Source: Candidatus Aegiribacteria sp.
Lineage (GTDB): Bacteria; Fermentibacterota; Fermentibacteria; Fermentibacterales; JCC-6
Assembly (NCBI GenBank): GCA_030600975.1
Contig: JAUVUL010000005.1
Coordinates: forward strand, 1-14,032
Reading direction: 5' to 3'
Length of the DNA: 14,032 bases
Positions 1-6,678 of this stretch are shown piece after piece; position 1 is the stretch's first letter; each line of letters opens with the position of its first letter. The notes under the pieces are model-generated. The model was not told the origin of the DNA. It worked only from the letters and a program-made list of their open reading frames with translations, and did not search any database. The position numbers and the translations under genes were made by a program.

Positions 1-2
1 AC

Positions 3-287
3 CTCGAGGAAATCGGCAGTATGATATCAAAGGCGGCTGAAGATCTCAGGCTGGCAGTAGAAAAAAGAGGAGAGCTGCCGCAGGACGGTCCATCAAGCAA
101 GTACGAACGAAGCGGAAAAACCTGGACAGAAGAAGAAGAGAATGTCCTGCGGGATGAATTCAGCAAAGGCACTGACCGTGATGAAATTGCGATTAAGCTG
201 AAAAGAAGCACCTATGCAATCACTCTCAGGCTCGAAAAACTGGAACTGATAGAAGCACCGAAGGAAGAGAAAGCGATTGTCAGTTAA
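3..287 (+). CDS. C-terminal part of a protein with a SANT/Myb-like DNA-binding motif (probably 5'-partial)
   Basis: The frame is open to the left edge, so this is most likely the tail of a longer gene. An ATG at 21, with GAGGA ten bases upstream, could instead start an 88-residue protein. From that Met, residues 28-78 read like a small three-helix SANT/Myb or trihelix-type module: K-T-W-T followed by an acidic E-E-E, then a helix-turn-helix-like part ending in A-I-T-L-R-L-E-K-L-E-L-I. This pattern of Trp, acidic helix and a final 'AI..RL.KLgLI' helix occurs as a C-terminal accessory DNA-binding module in assorted bacterial proteins, so the parent protein cannot be named. The sequence before it is charged and probably helical. 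The stop overlaps the end of the opposing gene by 8 nt. Confidence 0.55.
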   Translation, partial: LEEIGSMISKAAEDLRLAVEKRGELPQDGPSSKYERSGKTWTEEEENVLRDEFSKGTDRDEIAIKLKRSTYAITLRLEKLELIEAPKEEKAIVS

Positions 288-723
288 GCTCTGCTGATAC
301 TTTGATGGCTTCAACCCATTTTTCAAGGTCCCGAACCAGCCATGCAGCGGAATCCGTACCCCCGACATCATTTCTGAAATCGATTTTAAGGAGCTTCATT
401 CCTTTCGTCTTCCCAAGAAAACTCTTTGGAGTATCGACAGATGTAATGCTGCTAAGCGGCACCAGAAGTTCCCTTTTAGGCAGAAGCATCCTGAAGTAGA
501 GCTGGGAAGATGTGAGCAGAAAAATGCCGTTACCCCTTATCTGTTTCATTCCCCTTGATTTAATCCCGAAAAGATTCGCCATGGGGGATGTAAGTATGCG
601 GCTGTGTTCAGGATATTCAGCGTACACCTCCGCCATGGCGGTTTTAAGGAGTTTTTTAGTCAGATATATCAGTCCTGTAGCAAGAAGCAACGAACCCACT
701 ATGAAATAGATTGCAATGTGCAT
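280..723 (-). CDS. Membrane-anchored protein with a PH/GRAM-like domain, function unknown
   Basis: This is a 147-residue protein with a single N-terminal hydrophobic segment (about residues 3-22) followed by a basic stretch (TKKLLK), so the rest should face the cytoplasm. Residues about 62-141 have the look of a GRAM/bacterial PH fold: G-N-G-I-F-L-L-T, then L-Y-F-R, then a basic loop P-K-R-E with V-P-L-S-S-I-T-S-V, then L-L-K-I-D-F and a closing amphipathic helix (DLEKWVEAI). Such domains often act as lipid- or protein-binding membrane modules. The assignment rests on pattern only and no catalytic residues are visible. The start is supported by AAAGGGA about 8 nt upstream. It lies 42 nt downstream of the lipoprotein gene on the same strand, probably in one transcript. 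Confidence 0.7.
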   Translation of the reverse strand: MHIAIYFIVGSLLLATGLIYLTKKLLKTAMAEVYAEYPEHSRILTSPMANLFGIKSRGMKQIRGNGIFLLTSSQLYFRMLLPKRELLVPLSSITSVDTPKSFLGKTKGMKLLKIDFRNDVGGTDSAAWLVRDLEKWVEAIKVSAELN

Positions 724-765
724 AAGTGTTATCCCTTTGCAATTTTCAGAAGGCTTTTCAGCCTG

Positions 766-1140
766 TCACATATCGGTTATTATCCAGTCCCCTTCAGAAG
801 TCATGATCATATCCATATCGTCTTCCATAACTTCCGTATCTCCGTTAGTGATATTCTTGATTGTAATCGTATAATCCAGTTCTACCTCTGTGCTGTCATC
901 CGAGTATTCGATATCCCCTATTGTAAACGATACTATTTCTATCCCGGCAAGGGCAGCTTCGTTGATCTCGTCCTGCGTTTCAGGTGACATGAATGTGTAC
1001 ATTTTATCGTAATCACGAACCTGTGCGGCTTCGAACATTCTTTCCGCGATTTCCGCAGGGTCGGCGGGCGCTTCTGTTCCGCAAGATATTACCAGAGCTA
1101 AAACCGCAAGTGAGATCAGTGCAATGCTGATTCTGAACAT
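766..1140 (-). CDS. Small lipoprotein with an NTF2-like (DUF4878-type) domain
   Basis: A 124-residue exported lipoprotein. The N terminus has a hydrophobic signal peptide ending in the lipobox V-I-S-C, with lipidated Cys20. The mature part begins with a helix (PAEIAERMFEAAQVRDYDKMYTFMSPE) typical of the small NTF2-like folds in DUF4878 and related lipoproteins. It ends with alternating beta strands carrying an acidic pair run (E-D-D-M-D-M) and the final W-I-I-T-D-M. Proteins of this kind are usually envelope accessory factors of unknown ligand. A strong Shine-Dalgarno (AGGAGG) sits 5 nt before the ATG, which fixes the start. It heads a two-gene minus-strand unit with the PH-like membrane protein. 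Confidence 0.75.
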   Translation of the reverse strand: MFRISIALISLAVLALVISCGTEAPADPAEIAERMFEAAQVRDYDKMYTFMSPETQDEINEAALAGIEIVSFTIGDIEYSDDSTEVELDYTITIKNITNGDTEVMEDDMDMIMTSEGDWIITDM

Positions 1141-1274
1141 TCTTCCTCCTTCTCGTACCTTTTCATCAGTGCATACTGTTTATGGAAAATGGAAATTCAC
1201 GATGCTAAAAACCTTGGCGAAATCCTGTTCCCCTGTTAGTGTCGATACTTAAACACATAGAAAGATAATATGGA
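1141..1274. promoter_or_regulatory. Divergent intergenic region between lipoprotein and permease genes
   Basis: These 134 bases lie between two genes that start in opposite directions, so promoters for both should be here. The minus-strand gene has a clear AGGAGG ribosome site at its end of the region. On the plus side no convincing Shine-Dalgarno precedes the permease ATG, and no sigma70-like hexamer pair stands out on either strand. I see no other structure. Confidence 0.4.
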
Positions 1275-2027
1275 ATGACTCCGATTAACGCAATATTGCT
1301 TTTTCTGGCGGGTATCGCCGCCGGGTTCGTTAATGTCAACGCCGGCGGTGGCTCCTTTCTCACAATACCTCTTCTGATAATACTTGGTGGGCTGCCTGCA
1401 ACCGCTGCTAACGGGACGAATAGAATAGCTGTTCTTATTCAGAACATAATTGCCGTCAGAAACTTCAGAAGGCATGGTTTCAGGGACGTAAGACAGGGTT
1501 TAAAGCTGGGTATCTCTGCCATGGCAGGTGCTGTCATAGGTTCAATGATAGCATTGGACATACCAGAAGATACTTTTCGCACCATTCTTTCAGTCATCAT
1601 GGTTCTTGCACTTGCGGTGATTCTCCACACTGGCAGGAAGAAACACACCGAACATTTCTCGGAACAGCTGCGGCATCCCGTTCTTCAGGTATTCCTGTTC
1701 TTTTTCATCGGCATCTACGGTGGCTTCATCCAGGCTGGAACCGGCTACCTGGTAATCTTTGCCCTTTCAATCATCGGAGGCCTTTCCCTTGTGAAGACTA
1801 ACAGTCTGAAGATCATAATCATAGCAGCCTATCTCGTACCTTCACTGGCGGTATTTATTCTCAACGGAGAAATCCGGTGGCTGCCCGCTGTTATCCTAGC
1901 CGGGGGTACATCCATAGGTGGGTGGTTCGGCTCCACTTTTGCCATCAGGAAAGGTGACAAATGGATAAGAGTTATTCTGGCTGCAGCAATTCTTGCGATG
2001 GCAGCCAAAATGGTCGGGTTATTCTGA
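1275..2027 (+). CDS. TauE/SafE family (DUF81) membrane permease, probable anion exporter
   Basis: A 250-residue integral membrane protein, the normal length for TauE/SafE transporters, which move sulfite, sulfoacetate or other organosulfur and carboxylate anions. The family's internal duplication is visible. The first half opens with a helix then G-G-G-S-F-L-T-I-P-L (residues 24-33) and A-N-G-T-N-R (45-50). The second half repeats this as G-G-F-I-Q-A-G-T-G-Y (149-158) and V-K-T-N-S-L-K (173-179). About seven to eight hydrophobic segments are present. The ATG at 1275 is the only reasonable start, since a stop lies just upstream in frame, yet no Shine-Dalgarno is visible; translation may be leaderless or weak. 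The substrate cannot be read from sequence and no sulfur-metabolism genes adjoin it. The stop overlaps the opposing kinase gene by 9 nt. Confidence 0.88.
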   Translation: MTPINAILLFLAGIAAGFVNVNAGGGSFLTIPLLIILGGLPATAANGTNRIAVLIQNIIAVRNFRRHGFRDVRQGLKLGISAMAGAVIGSMIALDIPEDTFRTILSVIMVLALAVILHTGRKKHTEHFSEQLRHPVLQVFLFFFIGIYGGFIQAGTGYLVIFALSIIGGLSLVKTNSLKIIIIAAYLVPSLAVFILNGEIRWLPAVILAGGTSIGGWFGSTFAIRKGDKWIRVILAAAILAMAAKMVGLF

Positions 2028-4346
2028 TGAGTTGCCGTTCCTGATCGTAAGGACATCCTTTAGTACAGTCGAGAGTTCTTCTATTCGGTAAGGTTTCTGA
2101 ATGAATCCCGCCAGGTGTTTACCAGCGAACCTGTGCATTACGTCCTTCCTGCTGAAGCCGCTGGAAACGATCACCGGGACATCGTTGTTGATGCGGCGGA
2201 TCTCACGATATACTTCGTCACCGCTCAGATGAGGCATGGTCAGATCCAGAATGACAAGTATTATGTTCTCTGCGTTCTTCCTGAATAGCTCGACCGCCTG
2301 CAGGCCATCTTCAGCCGAAAGAACGGTAAATCCAAGATGCTCAAGCATGTTTCGTCCTACGGCAAGTACGGTATCTTCATCATCGGCGAACAGTATGATT
2401 CCCTCTCCAGTCCATATTTCTTTTGTTATCCCCTCGCTGGAATTGAGGTTTTCAGAACCATCTGTAGGATAAGCCGGGAAAAGAACCTTGAAAGTTGTCC
2501 CCTCCCCCGGTTCGCTGTAGACTTTTATTGTTCCGTTGTGACTCCGGATTATTCCCAGAACGGATGACAGACCCAGTCCTCTTCCCGAGGATTTCGTAGT
2601 GAAGAAAGGCTCAAAGAGCTGTGCCATAACCGAATTGTCCATACCGCAGCCTGTATCTGATACTTCCACATAGACATACATATGCTCACTGATATCCGAA
2701 GTCGGTTCAGTAGTATTCAGATATGCGGAATCACAGTACATCGCCCCGGTTGTTAATGAAATCACTCCGCTTGATTTACCTACGGCTTCCGAAGCGTTTG
2801 TGATAAGATTCATGAGGATCTGCCTTATCTGAGCGGCATCCGCCATTATCAGCGGCAGCTTATCCGCAAGCCTGAATTTAAGAACAGCTTTCTTGGATAT
2901 GCTCACTTCAAGAAGGTGTGTGAGTTCAACAATAACCTTGTTCAGGTCAAGAGGTAGTATTTCAAAATCACTTTTCCCCGAGTAGGCAAGCATCTGGCTG
3001 GAGAGATCGGCTGCGGTAGTCGCTGCATTGATAATATTATTCACCGAAACCCTTGCGGGGCTGGTATCGGGAATAGACATAAGCGCAAGATCAGCGTTTC
3101 CAAGAATAGCCATAAGGATATTGTTGAAATCATGGGCTATACCGCCTGCAAGGACCCCCAGACTTTCCAGTTTCTGTGTATGCTGAATCCTGGCCTGCAT
3201 TTCAAGCCGTTCATTCTCAGCATTTCTCCGGGCTGAAATATCACGGACAACAGCAATCACACTTTCGAAGCCGTATGGCGCAAGCCTTGCTTCGAAGAAT
3301 CTGTGCACCGATTGTATATCAAGCTCGTATTCCACTGACTGGACTTCTCCAGTCTCAAGTGTCTTTTGCAAGCAGTCCAGGATCTCCTGTAGTTTTTTAT
3401 CATCAAAGCCGAGTTCTCGCACATTGCTTCCAATTATCTTATCAGAAGGTATAGCCAGCTCGCTGTCATCCTCGACCCAGAAATCCATGTATTCACCATC
3501 GCGGGTAAGTACAAACATTATGTCAGGCATGGTTCTGAGAAGGATCTCCATATTCTGAATGCTCTTGCGGAGCTTCTTCTGAGTATCTTTCAGTTCGGAG
3601 ATGTCCAGAAGAGAACAGACACTCCTGACAGTGCCCGGTATCAGATCCACCTGAAGGTGTACATCCTTCATGTTACCTTCTCTGTCTATTAAATGAAATT
3701 CGTACTCATTCAATGCAGGCCTTTTCCCATTACTCCTGTCTTTATGATGCTTCGCCATTCTCTCAACGTCTTCCGGAGCGACAAAATCCGTCCATTTCAT
3801 CTTTCCGCAGATATCATTGACTGCATAACCGGTCAACCGTTCAAATCCCCTGTTCGCCAGCAGAATGGTCATATCGTTGTCCACAATGATCGTGGCAGCA
3901 CCTGTGTTCTGAAAAACCGCCCGATATCTTTCTTCGCTTTCCCTGAGAGCCTCTTTAGAATTACGCCAGTCGGTGATATCTATCGCTATGCCACCTATCA
4001 GGGGTTCATTCTCTTCCCTGTCAATCCGGAACGAGTGTATTTCAAAGGTGGATATCCTGTCGTTCAGAAGCTGTACTTTCTTCTCGTAGACATTGTATCC
4101 ATCTTTCAGGGTTTTCTTATCCTCTTCAACCATCCTGCGGGCAAAATCATCTGAAAACAGAAGATCAGGAGTCTTCCCCACAAACCTTTCCTGCGATCCT
4201 ATAACGTCCATGAAATACTTGTTTATATGAAGGTACCTGGAGTGGCTGTCCCTTATAAATGCTGCTCCGGGAAAATGATCAAGAAAAGCTTTTAGCAGTA
4301 CTTCTGACTCGCTGAACGATTGCGTGGATCGTTTTTTCTTCGACAT
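2019..4346 (-). CDS. Hybrid sensor histidine kinase: PAS-PAS-PAS-HisKA-HATPase-REC, cytoplasmic
   Basis: A 775-residue two-component hybrid kinase. Three PAS-type sensory domains lie at about 18-127, 138-250 and 265-372, each closing with the usual D-I-(T/S) motif (123-125, 248-250, 369-371). The HisKA helix carries the phospho-accepting His405 in G-G-I-A-H-D-F-N-N. The ATPase domain shows the N box (Asn513/Asn517), the G1 box D-T-G-C-G-M (564-569) and the G2 box G-R-G-L-G-L (588-593). A C-terminal receiver has the acidic pair Asp655/Asp656, phospho-acceptor Asp701 in I-L-D-L-T-M-P, and Lys751. No membrane segment is visible, so it senses a cytoplasmic cue. No output domain follows the receiver and no partner regulator is adjacent, so phosphate must go to an unlinked partner. 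The start is fixed by GGAGGG just before the ATG. The end overlaps the permease stop by 9 nt. Confidence 0.95.
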   Translation of the reverse strand: MSKKKRSTQSFSESEVLLKAFLDHFPGAAFIRDSHSRYLHINKYFMDVIGSQERFVGKTPDLLFSDDFARRMVEEDKKTLKDGYNVYEKKVQLLNDRISTFEIHSFRIDREENEPLIGGIAIDITDWRNSKEALRESEERYRAVFQNTGAATIIVDNDMTILLANRGFERLTGYAVNDICGKMKWTDFVAPEDVERMAKHHKDRSNGKRPALNEYEFHLIDREGNMKDVHLQVDLIPGTVRSVCSLLDISELKDTQKKLRKSIQNMEILLRTMPDIMFVLTRDGEYMDFWVEDDSELAIPSDKIIGSNVRELGFDDKKLQEILDCLQKTLETGEVQSVEYELDIQSVHRFFEARLAPYGFESVIAVVRDISARRNAENERLEMQARIQHTQKLESLGVLAGGIAHDFNNILMAILGNADLALMSIPDTSPARVSVNNIINAATTAADLSSQMLAYSGKSDFEILPLDLNKVIVELTHLLEVSISKKAVLKFRLADKLPLIMADAAQIRQILMNLITNASEAVGKSSGVISLTTGAMYCDSAYLNTTEPTSDISEHMYVYVEVSDTGCGMDNSVMAQLFEPFFTTKSSGRGLGLSSVLGIIRSHNGTIKVYSEPGEGTTFKVLFPAYPTDGSENLNSSEGITKEIWTGEGIILFADDEDTVLAVGRNMLEHLGFTVLSAEDGLQAVELFRKNAENIILVILDLTMPHLSGDEVYREIRRINNDVPVIVSSGFSRKDVMHRFAGKHLAGFIQKPYRIEELSTVLKDVLTIRNGNSSE

Positions 4347-4388
4347 TTCCCTCCGGTGAGTTTATGTGAGTAAAGAAACAGAGTATTG

Positions 4389-4418
4389 AGTATATTGTAT
4401 ATTGACATGGTTCAGCAA
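4389..4418 (-). promoter_or_regulatory. Possible sigma70-type promoter for the hybrid kinase
   Basis: On the minus strand TTGCTG (4418-4413) and TATACT (4394-4389) are separated by 18 bases and point toward the kinase start about 45 bases downstream. The -10 element matches 5 of 6 consensus positions but the -35 only 3 of 6, so this is a weak call. The same 112-base gap must also hold the promoter of the plus-strand nitroreductase operon: TTGACA at 4402-4407 is present, but no good -10 follows at a standard distance. Confidence 0.3.
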
Positions 4419-4458
4419 GTGTTAATCCAGGCTCAATGGAATTTTCCGGAGGAAAAAA

Positions 4459-5118
4459 ATGCTTATCAAGATTCTATTACTGATTCTAACCGCATACGCA
4501 TCATGCTCCGGAAACCCGGAGAATACCATTATTCAACTTCCAGACCGGGAGCAGGACAGCGGCATCACACTCGCCCAGGCGATAGACCAGAGGCGTTCTG
4601 TAAGGGTTTTCACGGAAGACAGCATCACACTTCCGGAACTCGTGAGAATCCTCCATTCCGCCCAGGGCATCACTTCGGAGAGGGGGTTTCGGGCAGTTCC
4701 ATCAGCAGGAGCTACTTACCCGCTGTCTGTCTTTGTGATAGCGGAAAATGTTGACGACCTTGAGCCGGGGATATACAGATTCGATCCCCAGGAAAATATT
4801 CTGCTGACTGTAAAGACCGGGAACTTCCTCCATGACCTTGCCCTTGCAGCCCTGGGCCAGAGATGTATCAGCAGCGCGCCTGTCGTTATCGCAATCGCAG
4901 CGGATTACAGTATTACAACCTCCGTGTACGGTGACAGGGGCGTCATGTACGTACATATGGAAGCTGGCCACGCATCGCAGAATATCTATCTTCAATGCAC
5001 TGCCCTTGAACTGGGAACGGTTGCTATCGGTGCATTTACAGACAATGCAGTTGCCGAAGTACTCATCCTTGAAGAGTTCATGATACCCCTGTACATCATG
5101 CCGATAGGAAGACCCTGA
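4459..5118 (+). CDS. SagB-type FMN nitroreductase/oxidase, predicted exported (possible lipoprotein)
   Basis: A 219-residue nitroreductase-fold protein of the SagB/ThcOx dehydrogenase subfamily. Recognisable blocks are the N-terminal R-R-S-V-R-V-F phosphate-binding motif (45-51), P-S-A-G-A-T-Y-P (81-88), Y-R-F-D (106-109) and the C-terminal block H-M-E-A-G-H-A-S-Q-N (166-175) with L-E-L-G-T-V-A-I-G-A-F (184-193). In RiPP pathways SagB enzymes oxidise azolines to azoles with FMN. Stand-alone members are widespread and mostly of unknown role. No cyclodehydratase or precursor peptide is visible here. Residues 1-15 form a signal peptide and Cys16 follows Y-A-S, an imperfect lipobox because Tyr at -3 is unusual. 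The start is fixed by GGAGG 6 nt upstream. It is the first gene of a four-gene operon. Confidence 0.85.
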   Translation: MLIKILLLILTAYASCSGNPENTIIQLPDREQDSGITLAQAIDQRRSVRVFTEDSITLPELVRILHSAQGITSERGFRAVPSAGATYPLSVFVIAENVDDLEPGIYRFDPQENILLTVKTGNFLHDLALAALGQRCISSAPVVIAIAADYSITTSVYGDRGVMYVHMEAGHASQNIYLQCTALELGTVAIGAFTDNAVAEVLILEEFMIPLYIMPIGRP

Positions 5119-5121
5119 AAA

Positions 5122-5388
5122 GTGGCATTCTTTAAAATCCTTTTCAGAAAACTGTTTCCTCCTCTTTTTACTATTCGAATAAGGGGCGGAGAAGCCTTTG
5201 TTGAGAATGGTAAACTTACATCTTCTTTTCTCGGGGACTGCACGGATATTGCTCGAAAGAACGGAATATCTTCAGGATGGATTTGGGGTTACAGTTCGCC
5301 TGGAGGAGCAAGGCTGGAATTTTCTTCAGAGATCAGCAATGGGAACAGGCAGCGATTCAGGAACGCAGCAGGAGTCCATGGGCTATGA
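5122..5388 (+). CDS. Small DUF3634-like membrane-associated protein
   Basis: An 88-residue protein starting with GTG only 3 nt after the nitroreductase stop, with AGGA about 12 nt upstream. Residues 1-17 are hydrophobic and basic, suggesting a membrane-facing N terminus. The rest resembles the small DUF3634 family as I remember it: F-T-I-R-I-R-G-G, then an N-G-K-L-x-x-x-F-L turn, D-C-T-D-I-A-R, a G-x-I-x-G segment, L-E-F-S, and R-Q-R-F-R-N near the end. The function of that family is unknown. The last four bases overlap the next gene's start as ATGA, so translation is probably coupled in the order nitroreductase, this gene, ATL protein. Confidence 0.65.
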   Translation: MAFFKILFRKLFPPLFTIRIRGGEAFVENGKLTSSFLGDCTDIARKNGISSGWIWGYSSPGGARLEFSSEISNGNRQRFRNAAGVHGL

Positions 5389-5723
5389 AAGAGTCCATGT
5401 ACGACAGAATATACTCGGTAGTGAATATGGTTCCCCCCGGCAAGGTCGCCACTTATGGACAGATAGCGAGGATAGCAGGAAGATGCTCCGCTCGAAACGT
5501 GGGTTACGCGATGTCCTCCGTTCCTCCCGAAAGCAATGTGCCCTGGCACAGGGTCATTAACAGCAGGGGTAGTGTAAGCGTCAGAAGCCACGGAGAACCG
5601 TGCACGGCACAGAGACAGATGCTGGAGACTGAGGGCATTGTTTTCAGTACTGCAGGAACTGTCGATCTTGTAAGATTCGGCTGGCAGGGACCTCCACTGG
5701 ATACTGGATCAGATGAAAGATAA
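5385..5723 (+). CDS. Alkyltransferase-like (ATL) protein, MGMT DNA-binding domain with Trp in place of the active Cys
   Basis: A 112-residue protein matching the C-terminal DNA-binding domain of O6-alkylguanine-DNA alkyltransferase: V-P-P-G-K-V-A-T-Y-G-Q-I-A (16-28), the arginine-finger segment around R-N-V-G-Y-A-M (37-43), and the active-site motif, which here reads P-W-H-R-V-I (53-58). MGMT has PCHRV, so the alkyl-accepting Cys is replaced by Trp54. This is the hallmark of ATL proteins, which bind O6-alkylguanine lesions without repairing them and hand them to nucleotide excision repair. I start it at 5385 because the ATG overlaps the previous stop (ATGA) and has AGGAG ten bases upstream. 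A longer frame back to 5277 adds only non-conserved residues that overlap the previous gene, and the ATG at 5397 is also possible. It overlaps the methyltransferase by 11 nt. Confidence 0.88.
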   Translation: MKESMYDRIYSVVNMVPPGKVATYGQIARIAGRCSARNVGYAMSSVPPESNVPWHRVINSRGSVSVRSHGEPCTAQRQMLETEGIVFSTAGTVDLVRFGWQGPPLDTGSDER

Positions 5724-6672
5724 AAATATAAGAGACTGGTCAGAGAGGGATCTGAAGAAGCATATTGTCGATCAAAGGAAACACCTCTGGCGAGAAAGCA
5801 CCATTGAAAGAATAGCCTCCTGGCTTGATCTCAGCAGCGGCATAACTGCGGTTGATGTAGGCTGCGGACTTGGCTACCTGGGCTGGACATTCTGGAGGCA
5901 CTTCGGCAGCGGCAGCACCTATGTGGGCGTAGACTGCTCGGTCAAACTGCTCCGCGAAGCACATGAGAATTCATCGAACTGGTCAGAGGGCGGCAGAGCC
6001 TGCTTCGTGAACGCTTCGGCAAACGGCATTCCCCTGCCTGACGAATGCGCTGACTGGACCATGTGCCAGACACTGCTGATGCACCTTGAATTTCCCGAAG
6101 AAGCGCTCAGCGAAATGATCAGGATAACGAAACCCGGTGGAGTAATAATGTGCATGGAACCGGATAACATATCCTCATCGCTGAGCATGGTTTCCAATTC
6201 GGTATACTCCCCTTCAATCGAGGAAAAGCTTGCACAATTCAAGATGCAGCTTATCTGGGCTGAGGGGAGAGCAAAACTTGGAAGGGGCGACTGGGGAATA
6301 GGGACAAAGGTACCGGGGATGATGGCCAACCTGGGATTGATCAGAATCGATGCTCTTTATAATGACTCCGCCCGCTTTGCTCATCCACCCTACGAGACGG
6401 AAGTCCAGAAGTACGGTATAGAGAAAATGCGTGAGAATATCATGGAAAAAGATGAGGATTCAAGGAAGCTGCTCTGGAAGGAGTACAGGGAATGCTTTCT
6501 TGCCGGAGGGGGTTCACTGTCTGCCTTTTACAGGTATAAAAAACTCAGTGAAGAAAGACAGGAAGAGTTCGAACCGCTCATTCTGGATCAGCTGAAGGAA
6601 AAAACCTACTATCATGGTATCAGCGGCTCTCACTTCTTCTGCATAAGGGGATTCAAGCCGGAAAGAGAATAA
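5713..6672 (+). CDS. Class I SAM-dependent methyltransferase, substrate unknown
   Basis: A 319-residue protein with a Rossmann-type methyltransferase domain in the first half. Motif I is V-D-V-G-C-G-L-G-Y-L-G (47-57), motif II is Y-V-G-V-D-C-S (70-76), and the later W-T-M-C-Q-T-L-L-M-H-L plus the post-I strand I-T-K-P-G-G-V-I-M-C-M-E-P match the methyltransferase 11/25 pattern. The second half (from about residue 165) is a charged helical extension with several aromatic residues that may shape the substrate site. It does not let me name a substrate. It is the last gene of the nitroreductase operon, overlaps the ATL gene by 11 nt, and has only a weak ribosome site (CTGGAT). Its stop lies 6 nt from the stop of the opposing lipoprotein gene. 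Confidence 0.85.
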   Translation: MKDKNIRDWSERDLKKHIVDQRKHLWRESTIERIASWLDLSSGITAVDVGCGLGYLGWTFWRHFGSGSTYVGVDCSVKLLREAHENSSNWSEGGRACFVNASANGIPLPDECADWTMCQTLLMHLEFPEEALSEMIRITKPGGVIMCMEPDNISSSLSMVSNSVYSPSIEEKLAQFKMQLIWAEGRAKLGRGDWGIGTKVPGMMANLGLIRIDALYNDSARFAHPPYETEVQKYGIEKMRENIMEKDEDSRKLLWKEYRECFLAGGGSLSAFYRYKKLSEERQEEFEPLILDQLKEKTYYHGISGSHFFCIRGFKPERE

Positions 6673-6678
6673 CGCCGA

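Noticed and set aside
604..987. A 127-codon plus-strand frame across the PH-like and lipoprotein genes
   Set aside because: It lies antisense to two genes with good ribosome sites and clear protein features; its product is a Cys/His/Phe-rich random-looking sequence.
5277..5384. Longer N terminus for the ATL protein
   Set aside because: These 36 codons overlap the upstream gene and bear no similarity to the MGMT family; the ATGA overlap at 5385 is the better start.
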